DNA of 64,000 nucleotides from Platerodrilus igneus. Lineage: Eukaryota > Arthropoda > Insecta > Coleoptera > Lycidae. Under the pieces are notes generated by a model, which saw only the letters and a list, made by a program, of their open reading frames with translations, was not told the DNA's origin and ran no database searches. Of the stretch, positions 12,434-23,963 are shown piece by piece (positions within the stretch are counted from its first letter, which is position 1; the number at the start of each line of letters is the position of its first letter). Position numbers and translations under genes: made by a program. The stretch is from assembly GCA_036346225.1 (NCBI GenBank), contig JARFIW010001458.1, positions 2,542,001 to 2,606,000 of the forward strand, read 5' to 3'.

Positions 12434-12434
<1 letters not shown>
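12141..12434. repeat. Foldback: inverted copies of a tRNA-headed unit
   Basis: The left arm 12141-12272 is the reverse complement of the right arm 12323-12434, with one insertion of roughly 20 bp in the left arm near 12170. The arms contain the 3' half of a tRNA-like sequence plus a tail with 'agctcgatttgaaatgatca'. The 50-bp spacer holds the 5' half of the right-hand tRNA. The right arm ends directly at a TA tract. Confidence 0.8.
12290..12362 (+). tRNA. tRNA-like sequence (probably a SINE head or tRNA pseudogene)
   Basis: It folds as a cloverleaf: acceptor GTCTCGG/CCAAGAC with one mismatch, D stem GCGT/ACGC, anticodon stem TGGTT/AACCA, T stem ACAGG/CCTGT with loop TTCAAGT. The A box (tggcgtaattgg) and B box (ggttcaagtcc) are intact, and a T run follows at 12366. 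By position the anticodon is GGC, but position 33 is C instead of the near-invariant T. It sits inside a foldback and shares its 3' flank with a different tRNA-like unit at 12596-12668. Both points argue against an ordinary tRNA gene. Confidence 0.55.
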
Positions 12435-12466
<32 letters not shown>

Positions 12467-12485
12467 TTATATATATATATATATA
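12435..12485. repeat. (TA)n microsatellite, interrupted
   Basis: A TA-rich tract abutting the right arm of the foldback, interrupted by 'tgtatatattta'. Confidence 0.9.
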
Positions 12486-12595
12486 ATGCTTAATATATAT
12501 TAATAGTTATTAAGATGAAATGAAAACCCAACTTTGTATTTAAAGTTGAATTACCATTTCAAATCGAACTAGTAATTGAAAACCACTTAAAGAAC

Positions 12596-12668
12596 GGCTA
12601 CAGCAGGACTTGAATCTGCAACCTCTGATTTTCTGGATCAGTGTTCTAACCAATTGAGCTATCTAGCC
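12596..12668 (-). tRNA. Second tRNA-like sequence with the same tail
   Basis: On the minus strand this is a cloverleaf with acceptor GGCTAGA/TGTAGCC (one mismatch), D stem GCTC/GAAC, anticodon stem CTGAT/ATCAG and T stem GCAGA/CCTGC (one mismatch). The A box (tagctcaattgg) is perfect and the B box (gattcaagtcc) near-perfect. By position the anticodon is AGA, but position 33 is again C, and the long variable arm expected of tRNA-Ser is absent. Downstream on the minus strand (12595 to about 12500) lies the tail 'actagttcgatttgaaatg', shared with the unit at 12290-12434. Confidence 0.55.
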
Positions 12669-12706
12669 TAATTGTTTAGATGATGTTATTACTACTGAAG
12701 TTGGTT

Positions 12707-12800
12707 TGTTAACGATTTCAATTACGTCTTGCATTTAAAGAAATTGAATTTAAAATTTAAAATTTCCTTAAATGCAAGACGTAATTGAAAATCGTTAACA
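12707..12800. repeat. Inverted repeat (hairpin)
   Basis: The left arm 12707-12745 and right arm 12761-12800 are near-perfect reverse complements, containing 'gttaacgattt' and 'ttacgtcttgcattta', around a 15-bp AT spacer. It is of MITE type but carries no tRNA-like part. Confidence 0.8.
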
Positions 12801-12817
12801 AGAGCCAAGCTTCAGTC

Positions 12818-12874
12818 CAAGATTAGCTTTTAGAAGTGTGGGTGGATTCTATAAATGCAAATGTAGATCTTCTT

Positions 12875-12881
<7 letters not shown>
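12818..12881. repeat. Left arm of outer palindrome (right arm 15189-15249)
   Basis: This arm is the reverse complement of 15189-15249 apart from one or two single-base differences. Both arms reach inward to a TA tract. The palindrome must have existed, with a TA-repeat centre, before the mariner-type element at 12918-15143 inserted into that centre. Confidence 0.85.

Positions 12882-12917
<36 letters not shown>
12882..12917. repeat. (TA)n tract, left of the mariner-type element
   Basis: TA repeats continue on the other side at 15144-15190, and the transposon lies between them. Its TA target duplication cannot be told apart from the tract. Confidence 0.9.
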
Positions 12918-12920
<3 letters not shown>

Positions 12921-15143
12921 GGTGAATGGTATCGTTCGTGCAAAAATGAACTGGGAAATAGTACACTTAATTTGCAACAAAAATTGTTAATATGACCCCT
13001 GTCCTATCACGATTGGTTCAGGAGATATGTTTTTTTTTAGTCTGTTTCTTAATAACGCGACTTCTTGCAGTAAAAGTTAAATTTCCCGGCTTCTGCTGCA
13101 AATAACTTGATAAACAATCCGATTTTCATAAACTACACTAAATTTCCTATAAAAAAACAACTACTTCCATTTTTTTAATTTTAAAAGGAACATTTATTAT
13201 AAAGCATTAAAATGTAAAAAATTACAAAGGAAATTTTTTTAACAAAGTTTAAAGTAATATTTCAGCGAAATTATTTTATCTACAAATGAGCAAATGTCAC
13301 AAAAACAACCTCACTTCACAAGGTTTCCAGCTGTGCGAAACACTTTCTATTTGATTTTTAATTTATCAAGTATGAAAATATGGAAACAAATATTTGTTTC
13401 CAATTCGCATTAAAATTCGCCCACTGCCTTGATTATCTAATGATCCCACAACGTTTTTCCGGTATTACGGAGGCATTAATTTGATAAATTAAATCTTATT
13501 TGTATTGTTCAAAATACTGACCACCGCATCTGATACAGGTTCTTGCTCTTTTCCGCATACCTACCACGGTCACGCTCATACATAGCTTCTCTCTTAAGAG
13601 TTGATATCCATTTTCGAACCTTTGTCTCAAATTTTCCAAACTGACTACCTCCGTGCTGTATACGTATTCTTTTAAAAAGCCCCATACAAAGTAATCCATG
13701 GGATTCAAGTCGGGCAATCTTGATGGCCACGGAATCGGTCCTCTTCTACCAATCCACCTTGCGTACTGTTTGTTTAAAAACTGGCGGACCCCACGTGTGT
13801 AATGCGGAGAAGCCCTGTCATGTTGAAAAATGATATCTTTACGAACTTCTAAACGGACATCTTCCAACAATAGGTGTAGTTGATTTTAAAGAAAGTCCAA
13901 ATACACTTCTCCATTGAGGTTTCTTTCGAAAATATAGGGTCCAATAAAGGCGTTTCTATCTTATTGCATAATAGTGGTATTTGTGGAGATTTAGAACGCT
14001 AGCGTGCGTAAAGAGGGACTCATCAGACCACAGTAGCTTTCGAAAGAAATGGCGCTCCTCAATATCCCGTGCTATTAACCAACGGCAGAACATCGACCAT
14101 TGTAGAAAATCTTCGCCTCCGCCTTCCAGAGCTTGAACAGGTGTAAAATGAAAAGAACGAATATTATTCTTGTGCCGAACATCTACTACTTTCCATTGCG
14201 AAACTACAACCCTTCTTGCAATTTCACGTGTAGAAGTTGTAGGGTCTTGTTCCACTCGATCCAAAACAGATTTCTACGTCCAGATCTTGCCCCCTTTCAT
14301 TAGATACTTGAAATGCTCCTCCATCAAGGAGCCATTGGTGCGTTCTTGCAAACACGTTGCGACTGGGAATCGGACGATTTGGGAACCGACGTTGATATTC
14401 CTCCCGTGCTATTGTAGCATTACCATTACAAAAACCATAAATGAAATGTATATCTGCATATTCTCTATTGCTATAACGAGCAGGCATCTTAGATAGTAAT
14501 TTAGTACGTATCAAATATTTATACGAATACAACTGTATAATCAGTGACAATGTTTTATAGTGTCAATGTGACAACTACATGCTATGAACGTATCTGTGCT
14601 CTTCAAATTACTGTACATTTTTGTTTTCAATTCGCACTGCCTTGATTATCTTATAATCGAACAAGGTTTTTCCAGCATTACGATGGCAATAATTTAATAA
14701 ATTAAAAATCAAATAGAAAGTGTTTCGCACTGCTGGAAACCTTATGAAGTGAGGTTGTTGTTGTGACATTTGCTCATTTGTAGATAAAATAATTTCGCTG
14801 AAATATTACTTTAAACTTTGTTAAAAAAATTTCCTTTGCAATTTTTTACCTTTTAATGCTTTATAATAAATGTTTATTTTAAAATTAAAAAAATCGAAAT
14901 AATTGTTTTTTATAGGAAATTTAATGTAGTTTATGAAAATCGGATTCTTTGTCTAGTTATTTGCAGCAGAAGCCGGGAAATTTAGCTTTTACTGCAAGAA
15001 GTCGCGTTATTAAGAAACAGACTAAAAAAACCATATCTCCTAAACCAATCGAGATAGGACAGGGGTCATATTAACAATTTTTGTTGCAAATTAAGTGTAC
15101 TATCTCCCAGTTCATTTTTGTACGAACGATACCATTCACCCTG
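12918..15143 (-). mobile_element. Mariner/Tc1-type transposon with TIRs of about 450 bp
   Basis: The ends are 'cagggtgaatggta' at 12918 and its reverse complement ending at 15143, both flanked by TA. The TIRs are long, about 12918-13366 and 14696-15143, with scattered differences. Just inside them lies a direct repeat of about 80 bp (13408-13492 and 14631-14708). The transposase is encoded on the minus strand between them. Total length is 2226 bp. Most mariner elements have short TIRs of a few tens of bases, so this is a long-TIR lineage. TIR divergence and the broken gene show it is not recent. Confidence 0.9.
13496..14487 (-). pseudogene. Mariner-type transposase (frameshifted)
   Basis: In functional copies this protein cuts and pastes the element at TA sites. 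The likely start is the ATG at 14487, reading MPARYSNREYADIHFIYGF, an N-terminal helix-turn-helix region of the kind found on many insect transposases. A frameshift lies near 14280-14300. Catalytic motifs are visible: LLWSDESLF (first Asp, near 14030), FQHDRASPHY (second Asp, near 13820) and DLNPMDYFVWG (third Asp, near 13685). About 40 residues separate the second and third Asp, so it is not the classic 34-residue spacing. A stop and frameshift near 13870-13960 also interrupt it. The protein ends in GGQYFEQ, a usual ending for this family. Confidence 0.85.
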
Positions 15144-15149
15144 TATATA

Positions 15150-15190
<41 letters not shown>
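15144..15190. repeat. (TA)n tract, right of the mariner-type element
   Basis: TA microsatellite with one G interruption, followed by the right arm of the outer palindrome (15189-15249). Confidence 0.9.
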
Positions 15191-15192
<2 letters not shown>

Positions 15193-15249
15193 AAAAGATC
15201 TACATTTGCATTTATAGAATCCACCCCACACTTCTAAAAGCTAATCTTG

Positions 15250-17860
15250 CACGATTTCACCGTTACGTTCCATTGTATTTATAAAACAAAATTAATTCAG
15301 ATATTTAACGTAAACTCAGCATGCAACATTCTTCTGATTTTTAAGATATACGAAAAAAATTTACTTAAATATATTTCTTCTTTTTTTACCTACTTCAAAT
15401 ATTCTGTCGTCATAAATGAAAGAGCAGTAATTAAAGAAGTTTAAAAAGCGATTAATGAAATCATTTGCATTATGATTCTACTTCTGTATCTGAAATTCTT
15501 TTTAGGGTTTTTTTATTAAAGCATATACACAAATAATTTCAATGTATATTTTTAGTATAAAACAACAGAGATATTACTTATAGGTACTTAGAAAATGCAT
15601 TACTCTGGTAATGTTTCCAAACTGGTGTCAAAATTGCAGTCAGTTAAATAGTAACACAGCAGTGCCATATGTTGTAACTAAGTATGTCTATATCTTTGTT
15701 ACGGTATATCGTGCAGATAAGAATGAAAAATAAAGTAAGCGAAGAAAATCGCCCGTACCGAATACCGCAAGAAATCAAGGGGAATCAATAGAATCAATGC
15801 CGTACTAGCTAAAAACTTCGTAGAGTTGGATGGGGCACGTAAAAAAAATTTGAAACCTGGATAAGTAGATTTATTACAAATCGTTAGTTAACAAACAAGG
15901 TATCAAAAGGGATATTTATAAAAACCCCTAACAGAGCAACATGATATCAAAGCGAATATGTACGTAACTTCCTGCTAAAACATGATATAAAAGAAAAGGT
16001 CAACTCGTTATAACATAACATTCCTACATAAAATTTAAACAAATATCAATTAGGGATTATTTCCCAGTCACATAAAATCTTAATATATAAATAACAGGTA
16101 CAAGTATACTTCCATTCCGAATGGACTTGCACCTTGACGAAGTTCTAGATTACTAGAACAGGTTGCCACGGTAAAATTTAATTTTTAACCGATATAATGC
16201 GTTCCTTACAGTTGCAATGACAAATAAGTGCTCCAGCGTAGCTCAAATCAGACTCTTCAGGTCGTAGGTTTTGGTAAATCAAAAATGGTCTACTGGAACG
16301 ACTTAGGATCTTAAAAAAAGTTAAAATTACACAAAATATAAGAGTCAAGTACAGGGAGCAAAAGAAAGAACGAGAAATGTTCCACGGCTCTCGAACAAAT
16401 CCTAAGTAGCTCACTATACCCAGAAAAATAAAGCTTTAAATAAACTAAGGAATGAACTTTAATCAAGCAAATATCGAACCAAATTAACTTAAACCATATA
16501 ACCTCAAAAATACAAGGCCCATAAATAATATAAATCTAAATAGTAATTCAGCAAAGTATTGCGTTCAATAATCAAACTCTTCAAATATCTCAAAATATCG
16601 GTACACGAGCCTGGCCAACATAAGAGCAGTATGATCTCCGTTAACCCAAAAGTAATGATTAAATATTAACAGTGAGTAGATTTTATGGCCACAAAATCAC
16701 GGTACTTATTCATACATAAACTTGATCTATATCTTAGACACAAAGTACCCGTAAGTATATTTACACCATCATTTTCAGTTATTACCTTAAATTTCACATA
16801 TGCAAACAGACAGGTAAAATATTAACTTTATAAATGATGCATATAAATTTACCCAAATAACAGTAAAGAATATTACCTTATATTCTATACGTATTTCAAA
16901 CAGGAACTGATAAATATTACTCAATCAAATTGTAATGAATGTTAAATGTTCTATTTCAATATAAGGCGGATTACTTGCAAAGCAAATGTGTAGGTCTGGT
17001 TGCCAAAATGAAATTAATTAATAAAGGGGGTTATTAAGAGTGCAAAGTTTAATACTACCAAGTGATTTGACGTAATCTATCACGCAAAATGTAATGTAAT
17101 AATTTTATACAACTTTACTAGACAATGTCTATAACAACAGTGATGATACGGCTTGGCCAAGGGTTCCAGACAGGATGTGGGTTGATATATTCTCAGCAGA
17201 GCTACAGGTGAACTGCAATTGGAATGTGATTTAACTGGTACAGCAATAGCAGTTCTATCTTCTAACCATAAAATTCAATATAAAATCTTGAGTTAAACGT
17301 AGTTTTTCCAAAATGAACCATAACAGGATCAAACAGTTTTACATACAATTTCTACGTAATCTCAAATTACCAATAAAGTATGTATCCAGAACTAAATTCC
17401 AAATAAGACAGGAGCTATGAACCAAACAAGTAAACTAAGTAGTACAAGAACTACGACAACGATTAATACAAGAACCAGGACGACTAATGCAAGACTAACC
17501 CAGGACCAGCACCCTAAAAGAATCAAGCGTTAATTAACGAAATGACCTTACTAAAACACTTACCACTTAGAGGTAGATCTACACTAAAGTAGTATGCAAA
17601 TGCTCTAAATTTGCGGCATAGATTTATCTTCAGGAGTAATATCCAGATCAGCCGCAGAAGATATTTTTCCATAAAATTTTCCTAACAAAGGAGTATGACG
17701 GGCAAGATTTAGAAACGCAGGGGTATCACGTGTAATCTGAACATCATATCAACTACTAAGTATAATGGCTAACCACAACTTAATTTTACTGTTAGTCATT
17801 GTAAACGCTAATGTGGCCACTTTTTCACAACTTATAACTAAACTGCTGATACAAATAAAA
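15250..17860. other. AT-rich DNA without a recognised gene
   Basis: It contains the dispersed repeat partner at 16111-16160. The minus-strand frame at 16178-16414 is hydrophobic and motif-free. No element boundaries are visible. Confidence 0.5.
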
Positions 17861-17869
17861 ATGCGTTAC

Positions 17870-18640
17870 AACGCATAAACTGGCAGAAGTGGTCGACTCC
17901 ATTACCAGCCTCACCTAGACTAATTCACCAAAAAATTACAGTACGATACAGACTGCTAGGGCGACCAACTCACCACGAGCCTCGCCTAGTCTAACACACT
18001 GCTAGGGTAACAAACTTACCATGCGTTTCGCCTAGACAAACGCACACGCTCCGCGTTGCTATGTCAATGAAACAAAACTGGGTCAGTGAGACAAAACCAT
18101 GCCTGTGTGACAAAACCAGTTCTCACACGTTACAACCATAGTATAACAAAGCATGCCAGTGTAACAAATTATGACAATATTTTTCCCTTTTCCCTGTTTA
18201 TCTATACTACAAAGAATTCTTCGAATTTTTAATTCGTAATCCATTATATCTTTATGCAAATATACAAACTGCTAAGTATCTGCTATCAGAATACCAAACA
18301 GCTAAACCACTTACCGCCCAAACTAAAATAAGTATCCGCACTAAACGACTTTAAACCTTTCAGTGACTACTAAACTTTAGTTATGCAACACCAATAAGGT
18401 TAAATATTATAAAAAGGTTTTTGTAAGAATCGGCTAAAGCAAAACTCGCAAAGCCAAATCAAGACCCCACGAATTTTTAATTCGTAGTCCGTCTCTTATA
18501 CTAATAGATGGAATAGCTTAATCTTACGCGACGCCTTAACTGAAAAAATATTTTAAATAAACTAACCAAGAACTAAATTTAGAATAAGAAATTTTCCGAT
18601 AAGAAAACTCGGACCCCACAGTTTTATGCTCACTGCAGTT
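17870..18640 (-). repeat. Inverted relative of the gypsy-type leader at the right edge
   Basis: On the minus strand 17880-18060 contains repeated blocks such as 'gttagactaggcgaggctcg' and 'gagttggtcgcc', which match the tandem units at 63715-63930. Further into the flank, the minus strand at 18604-18640 reads 'actgtggggtccgag' and at 18456-18490 'attcgtggggtc', resembling the primer-site array at 62985-63050. The spacing and order are those expected of a leader plus early gag in antisense, but I see no coding. I read it as a decayed relative of the retroelement at 62.9-64 kb. Confidence 0.5.
18080..18175 (+). repeat. Short degenerate direct repeat
   Basis: Variants of 'gtgtgacaaaacca' occur four times in about 95 bp (near 18091, 18111, 18130 and 18160). 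Confidence 0.5.
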
Positions 18641-21600
18641 TTGCACTTTAAAAATATAAAGTTTTATACTTAGAAGATGAAAAATACAAAGAACTGTATG
18701 CCTTCGGGTAACTTGACTGTTACCCCAAAGGAGAGCTAGAGGTTTGTTGGGCTGAATTTACTTAGTTGAATGAAACAAAATGTAATTTTAAGTTAGACGC
18801 TACTGTATTTAAGAAGTTTGACTAATTTTGGAAAGCAGATACAGAAATCACTTTTGTGTTTATTAATTCTTACCCTTTATCTAAATTCTCGGATAAATAT
18901 AGTGTGACAAAATATTGGGTAGATTTTATCCCAAACAATTAGATGTTTTTCTCAACAAAAACAATTCCACATATGGAACTCTTTAATTACAAGGCACAAA
19001 AAATTGCTAACGTAGCGACTCGTCGATATCATTTTCGGGAAATATATATTTATATCATAACAGCTATAAAGAATTCATATTCAATAAAATTATAAAACAA
19101 TATTATAGATTTTTAGCTTTAAACACCCAAACAGGATTTTTAAATAGTTTACATATTTTTAAATTCGGTATCTCAACCATGATTTGTCAGATCTGCCACA
19201 TCATTTACATGTTCAGGTTTTTCCGTAAAATTAGTTAGCTAAATTTTAATTTATAGAAGAGGAATTCTAACTGGTTGTTCTACTTTTATACAAGACAAAT
19301 TTGTTTCAAATTATTACACAAATAAGCTTTTTTGCATAATTATTAGTCCGGCCTCTCGCAAATGAAAAGGAAAAACTGAATATAGCTCTAATTGTTACAA
19401 ATTTTAAATAAGAATTTTACCTAAGCTATTTTCTTTTAACACAATATCTAAAGCCAAATGGAATTGAAATTTTAATTATAATTTTTGTTTTACTAAGAGA
19501 ATCCAATAAACCGAATTGATGAAATTTTTACTTCTAGTTCGGTTAACTTGTGTAATGACTTCTCGAGCATTAAGGGAAATTGTTTAATACAACCGTTTTT
19601 TAATAAACTCTAACGAATTTACCAACAGAATAAATCACTCGTCTTTAATAGCGAGCTGTAAATAGTCACCCCAATAGGAGTACTCTTTGTGGTGCAGAAT
19701 TTTTACTAGGCTCAAACCAATGTTTCGAAAGTGAAAAACGGTATTTTAAACTTTAAATTTTGCGCATCATCCATCCCATTACAAATTTTTCGGACGATGG
19801 AATGGAAGTGAAACAAATATCATGAAGACTCATAAAAATGTTTCGTTTCGGAAAACCCTATCTACACGAAACCGTGCCAAAAGGGATGCATGCCAAAGAA
19901 AACACATGCCCAACCAGATCATGACAAACCACCGCCGTGTTTATAAAACAACTTAGAAGACCTTAAAGTATTTGAAAATAATAACGTATTTACTTATAAT
20001 TCAAGTGAGATTTTAAACGATTACCTTGAGGTTTAAAGGACGTTCTCGACAAAATTTCAAACACCTGAAGTATATAATTTGTTATTACAGCGAAGTATGG
20101 AGCTTAATCTTGCAAAAAATTAATAGGATATAACAGATTGTTTATTGTATTCGATCTAAAACTAGAAATTTATCATGAATATGAAAACCTATTTAGGATT
20201 ACAAATAAGTAAAATTAACACATTTTTTCATTTTTTTTTATAAAAAAATTGTTACACCATGGGATTAGGATCTGAATCACATCAGGTACATCTTACAAGA
20301 TTTCGTTAAATTCTTTTCCGAGATCATTATTTTGGGTAAATTAAAGTTTTCAGGTTCTACAACTATTCGGCTTCCCACATCTATTGTGGTTACTTCATTG
20401 ACTCGATTTAGAAGGCAATTTTAAACATCTAAGTTCTTGAGTTTAACATATATTAATTCAGTCTACTAACAACTCTGTAGTTAAGGTTGTAACATGTCAA
20501 TTTGCTGTTCTCTTGCCATGTTACATTGTGGTCCCATTTTCTTCAATATAAAAGCATTATTCGTTTTAATTTTATATTAATACCGTTTACAATCACTAGT
20601 CAGTTTTGATTTGTGTGACATTTCCCTTTAGTATTATTAAATAACACACTATACACGTCGATCTTTAGTTTTAATTTAATGTTCCTTCTTTTGTATAAAT
20701 AATATAAATAATTAAGATCACATGTAATTTTATAATTGGTTAACCTCTGAATAATGTCCATAAATACACAACTGGTGTATACATTAATCTGTCATTTAGG
20801 ATAGTTTTTTTGTTTGTCCCTCTCTTAGAATGTGTGGTTATCTTTAAACCAGAACAAATTTTCGTGTGTCTTCATTTTTAACGGTCTTCTGAGTACATGC
20901 CGTCTTCCGATAAAGATGTCTTTTCTAAGGCCATGATGTCGTACCTGGTATGTAAATGGTGTCTATTCTTTTTTAACATACATAAATATCATTTTAGAAT
21001 ACTAGCAAGATGCTTATCAAGAAAGCCTACCTGAATAACCCGTTCAAAATATTAATAAATGGTAAGCTGATTACAGATAAATTTTTAGACCCTTTCTCGT
21101 GGCGTATTTTCGTTTCTGTAACCCGTTTATTTTCTAGAGTCCTTGGATGACATATTCTTGGATGACATATCCTCTGGTGGCATATCCTCCGGTCACATAT
21201 TTTTTGCTTAAGTATCTTTAGGTAATATATTCTCCTGTAAACTATTCTTTGATAGAGAATTTAATTATCTATGCTAGGCGGTGTAAGCCTATGTATTAAT
21301 TTTACTACTTACAAATATTAACTTTTATCGTACAAGAATTCATGATGCCGTTATTTACATTCTAAAATAAATTAAATGTTCCGTTGACAAAACATATGGT
21401 TGTGGAACGGAAGGATTGGCTCTTACAAATTAGAAGTGTGAAGTTAACAACCAAAATAAACAACGAGGGTGTTCGTCTCAACAAACCGTAAGAAAATCCT
21501 ATACTTCTGAACAAGCCGTAAGCTCAATGTTTAAGTATACGTTTCCTTTCATATATCTGGAATACAGGTACGAGTTTGTCTTATTTATTTTTGTGACGAA

Positions 21601-22147
21601 AAAATGTGCATGTGTTACATTTTAAATCTTAATCATCTAGAAAAATAATGCATGTAAAACATAGTTATACTTTTACTTACCTATACCTTAACTAATTTAA
21701 TATTATTTTTGCTTTCCTATATAACCTTATGGTTTGTAAACAGAAAAGCTTTCATGAAACCTTATTTTTTGTGGATTTTGAGGTTATATTCAATTTAAAT
21801 GTTCAATTCAAATTCTCTTAACTAATGTTAAACACAACAAAGTGTATTTATGATTTCCTTTTATTTAGAACGTTAATTTGAAATTGTGTCTAAGCACAAT
21901 AATAATTTTAGATTTTCTAATATCTTATCTGGTAGCATTTAACACAAAATATTAAAATTATGAGAGTGTAGATATATAAACTACACTTACTGATTTTGTC
22001 GTTTGAAAATTTGGTTGTAGAAAAATAACGGTATATGTTTAATATTTTTGTTAATGTTATTAACTAATGGTCAATATATAAGTGGTATTAAGGTATTTCC
22101 TTTTGCAATGTTCTAAATTGCATCCCTATAACTTATGTGGGTAAAAC
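18641..22147. other. AT-rich DNA without a recognised gene; short tandem repeat at 21138-21240
   Basis: The only structure seen is a degenerate repeat of 15-17 bp at 21138-21240 built on 'ggatgacatatcctc'. It has at least four recognisable units, then decays. No gene or transposon end could be supported. Confidence 0.5.
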
Positions 22148-22730
22148 TTAGCTTTGTTCTCTAAACCCCTGAAATATAGTCTTTTGCAATCTACCGCAGC
22201 CACAAACGGTCGACGTTAGCCCCGCCAGAGTTTTATTTAGACAATTTTGTACACCCATTTCTACCTGTAAAAAGGAAGGGTGCAAGGTATTACTAGCATT
22301 GGTTATGAAGTCTTTAAATTCTAAAACTATGGGTGCATTTATCACATTTATTTGGTTATCTACTGTTTCGATGATCGTTTTTAAATGAATAATTGTTTGC
22401 ATAATTAAACTAATTTGCTCAAGACTTAATGTATCATATGCATCAGCATGGTCATTAAAATCACAATATGATAATAAACCCTTTTTAGCTAAAGTGGATG
22501 GTGGTGGTATGTTTGTATTTTCGTTTATTTCAATGTCATATAAGTAACCAAACTTGAAAATATTGCTGTTGTTATTGTTCCTAAAAATCTTTTCTTAAAA
22601 TGTTTTTATTGGGTGAGTAAATAATATTTTCAGAATCATCAGTATTCGCTAGGGTTGCGGCAATTAGCTGTAAAGTTCTACATAAGACGGTATCTTCAGA
22701 TACCGTATTCATTTTGTCCGAGCTACTCAT
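22148..22730 (-). pseudogene. Unrecognised ORF remnant (one frameshift)
   Basis: On the minus strand an ATG at 22730 opens a 49-codon frame ending at 22581. A second frame overlaps it and runs from 22594 to 22148. Together they would give about 190 residues with one frameshift near 22590. The sequence has protein-like composition and not AT noise: an N-terminus MSSSDKMNTVSEDTVLC, then KFGYLYDIEINENTN, then a helix-rich C-terminal half with CGCGRLQ near the end. I do not recognise the family. It could belong to a retroelement gag or a virus-like element. A second orphan frame on the same strand lies upstream at 23466-23963. Confidence 0.45.
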
Positions 22731-23465
22731 ATTTGTGTAGTTGTTAATTAGGTACTAAAACTATTAGTTATTATTCCTAATGAATCTCGATATACGCCAT
22801 GATTCAAATTTATATTAAACTATCGGGTAGAGAATTTATACCCAACTACCAACTACAAAGTTAGTAAATGAAACATTAGTCTAATTTATACCACTTACGT
22901 GTAATCTGCGCACTTTTGGATGAAGTGTAGCAACAAATAAAATTCAGAAAATGACTAAATTTAAAGACTCTAAATCAACATCACAAAAAACGGCTTAAAA
23001 GAGTTTAGAGTCAACTCATAACGAATGTGGTAAAGTGATGGAATTATTCCAGTATGTATTTTGTTTATCTGTAACGTTGTTATGAGTAGTTGATAGACCA
23101 TTTTCTATTATGAATAATATCAGGACAGCCCAACGTTGCAATATGCAAATTTAGACTGTTTAAGACGTTTCGTTGTTAGAAAAAGTTTACAGCTTCTGAA
23201 AATAGGAGAAAGCAGATCAGGAGTCAACGTTTAGAGTTGAACAATAATTCTTTCATAATGTATTTTAATTTTGTAACAGAATACATAAGTTTTTCTTTAT
23301 TAGGACTTTTTATTCATTGGGGAAGTGGCGGTAGTGGTGTCCGTGATTATAAATTTGATACCTGCAGGAATGCCGTGTTTTGAAATTACCTGTACATGTG
23401 CCATTCTTATCAAAAAATCAATAGCTCCAAGTTATACCATATTCTGTATGATATATTTATGATAG
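22731..23465. other. No recognised gene
   Basis: The spacer between two unrecognised minus-strand ORF remnants contains a G-rich run at 23320-23340 but no motif. Confidence 0.4.
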
Positions 23466-23963
23466 AAATTACAAAACGATTCCTGTAAGCAAATGTAGTG
23501 AAGGTAATTTATGGAAGCAGGGCTTGGGAGTGTTAATAATGAGACAGCTTAACATCTCATGTTTGTCGAGAGTTAAACTAATAGCATTTTCGCTTAGCTG
23601 TTCATAAGTGATCTTAGAATGTTCTACTATCAATTTACATATTTGATTTGCAGTAATTTAGCACTCTATGCCAAGCACACGTTTTACCATAACAAATGTA
23701 GCAAGTTGAAAGTACACTTCTGTTAGAGCTTTAGTACGTAGGGCAGGGTAGTGATGGGGTATACACGAATAAGGGAATTTATGGAGAAACGTATGAGCTT
23801 CACAGTCTTTAAGCTTTAATTGATAATACTTAATAAAATTATTAATCTTCCCTTTGACACGATGCAGTATTAAAAGAAAGCCTAATAGTTGGTAGGTACA
23901 GCTGGTTGCTATATTTAACGATATGTGTACTTTTAAGTATATAAAGAATATATTTTTATACAT
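23466..23963 (-). pseudogene. Unrecognised ORF remnant (one in-frame stop)
   Basis: On the minus strand an ATG at 23963 starts a frame of 101 codons ending in a TAA at 23658-23660. The same frame continues for about 63 further codons to a stop near 23466. The composition on both sides of the TAA is protein-like (LLGFLLILHRVKGKINNF before it, QICKLIVEHSKITYEQL after it), so the TAA is probably a mutation in a longer gene. No domain was recognised. It may belong to the same dead element as 22148-22730, about 0.7 kb downstream on the same strand. Confidence 0.45.

Noticed and set aside
16178..16414. Minus-strand hydrophobic frame
   Set aside because: T-rich DNA gives long hydrophobic frames by chance; no motif.
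22940..23060. Plus-strand frame beginning MTKFKDSKSTS that looks a little like the start of the 25035 transposase
   Set aside because: The resemblance is limited to Ser/Thr-rich residues; the DNA does not align over a useful length.
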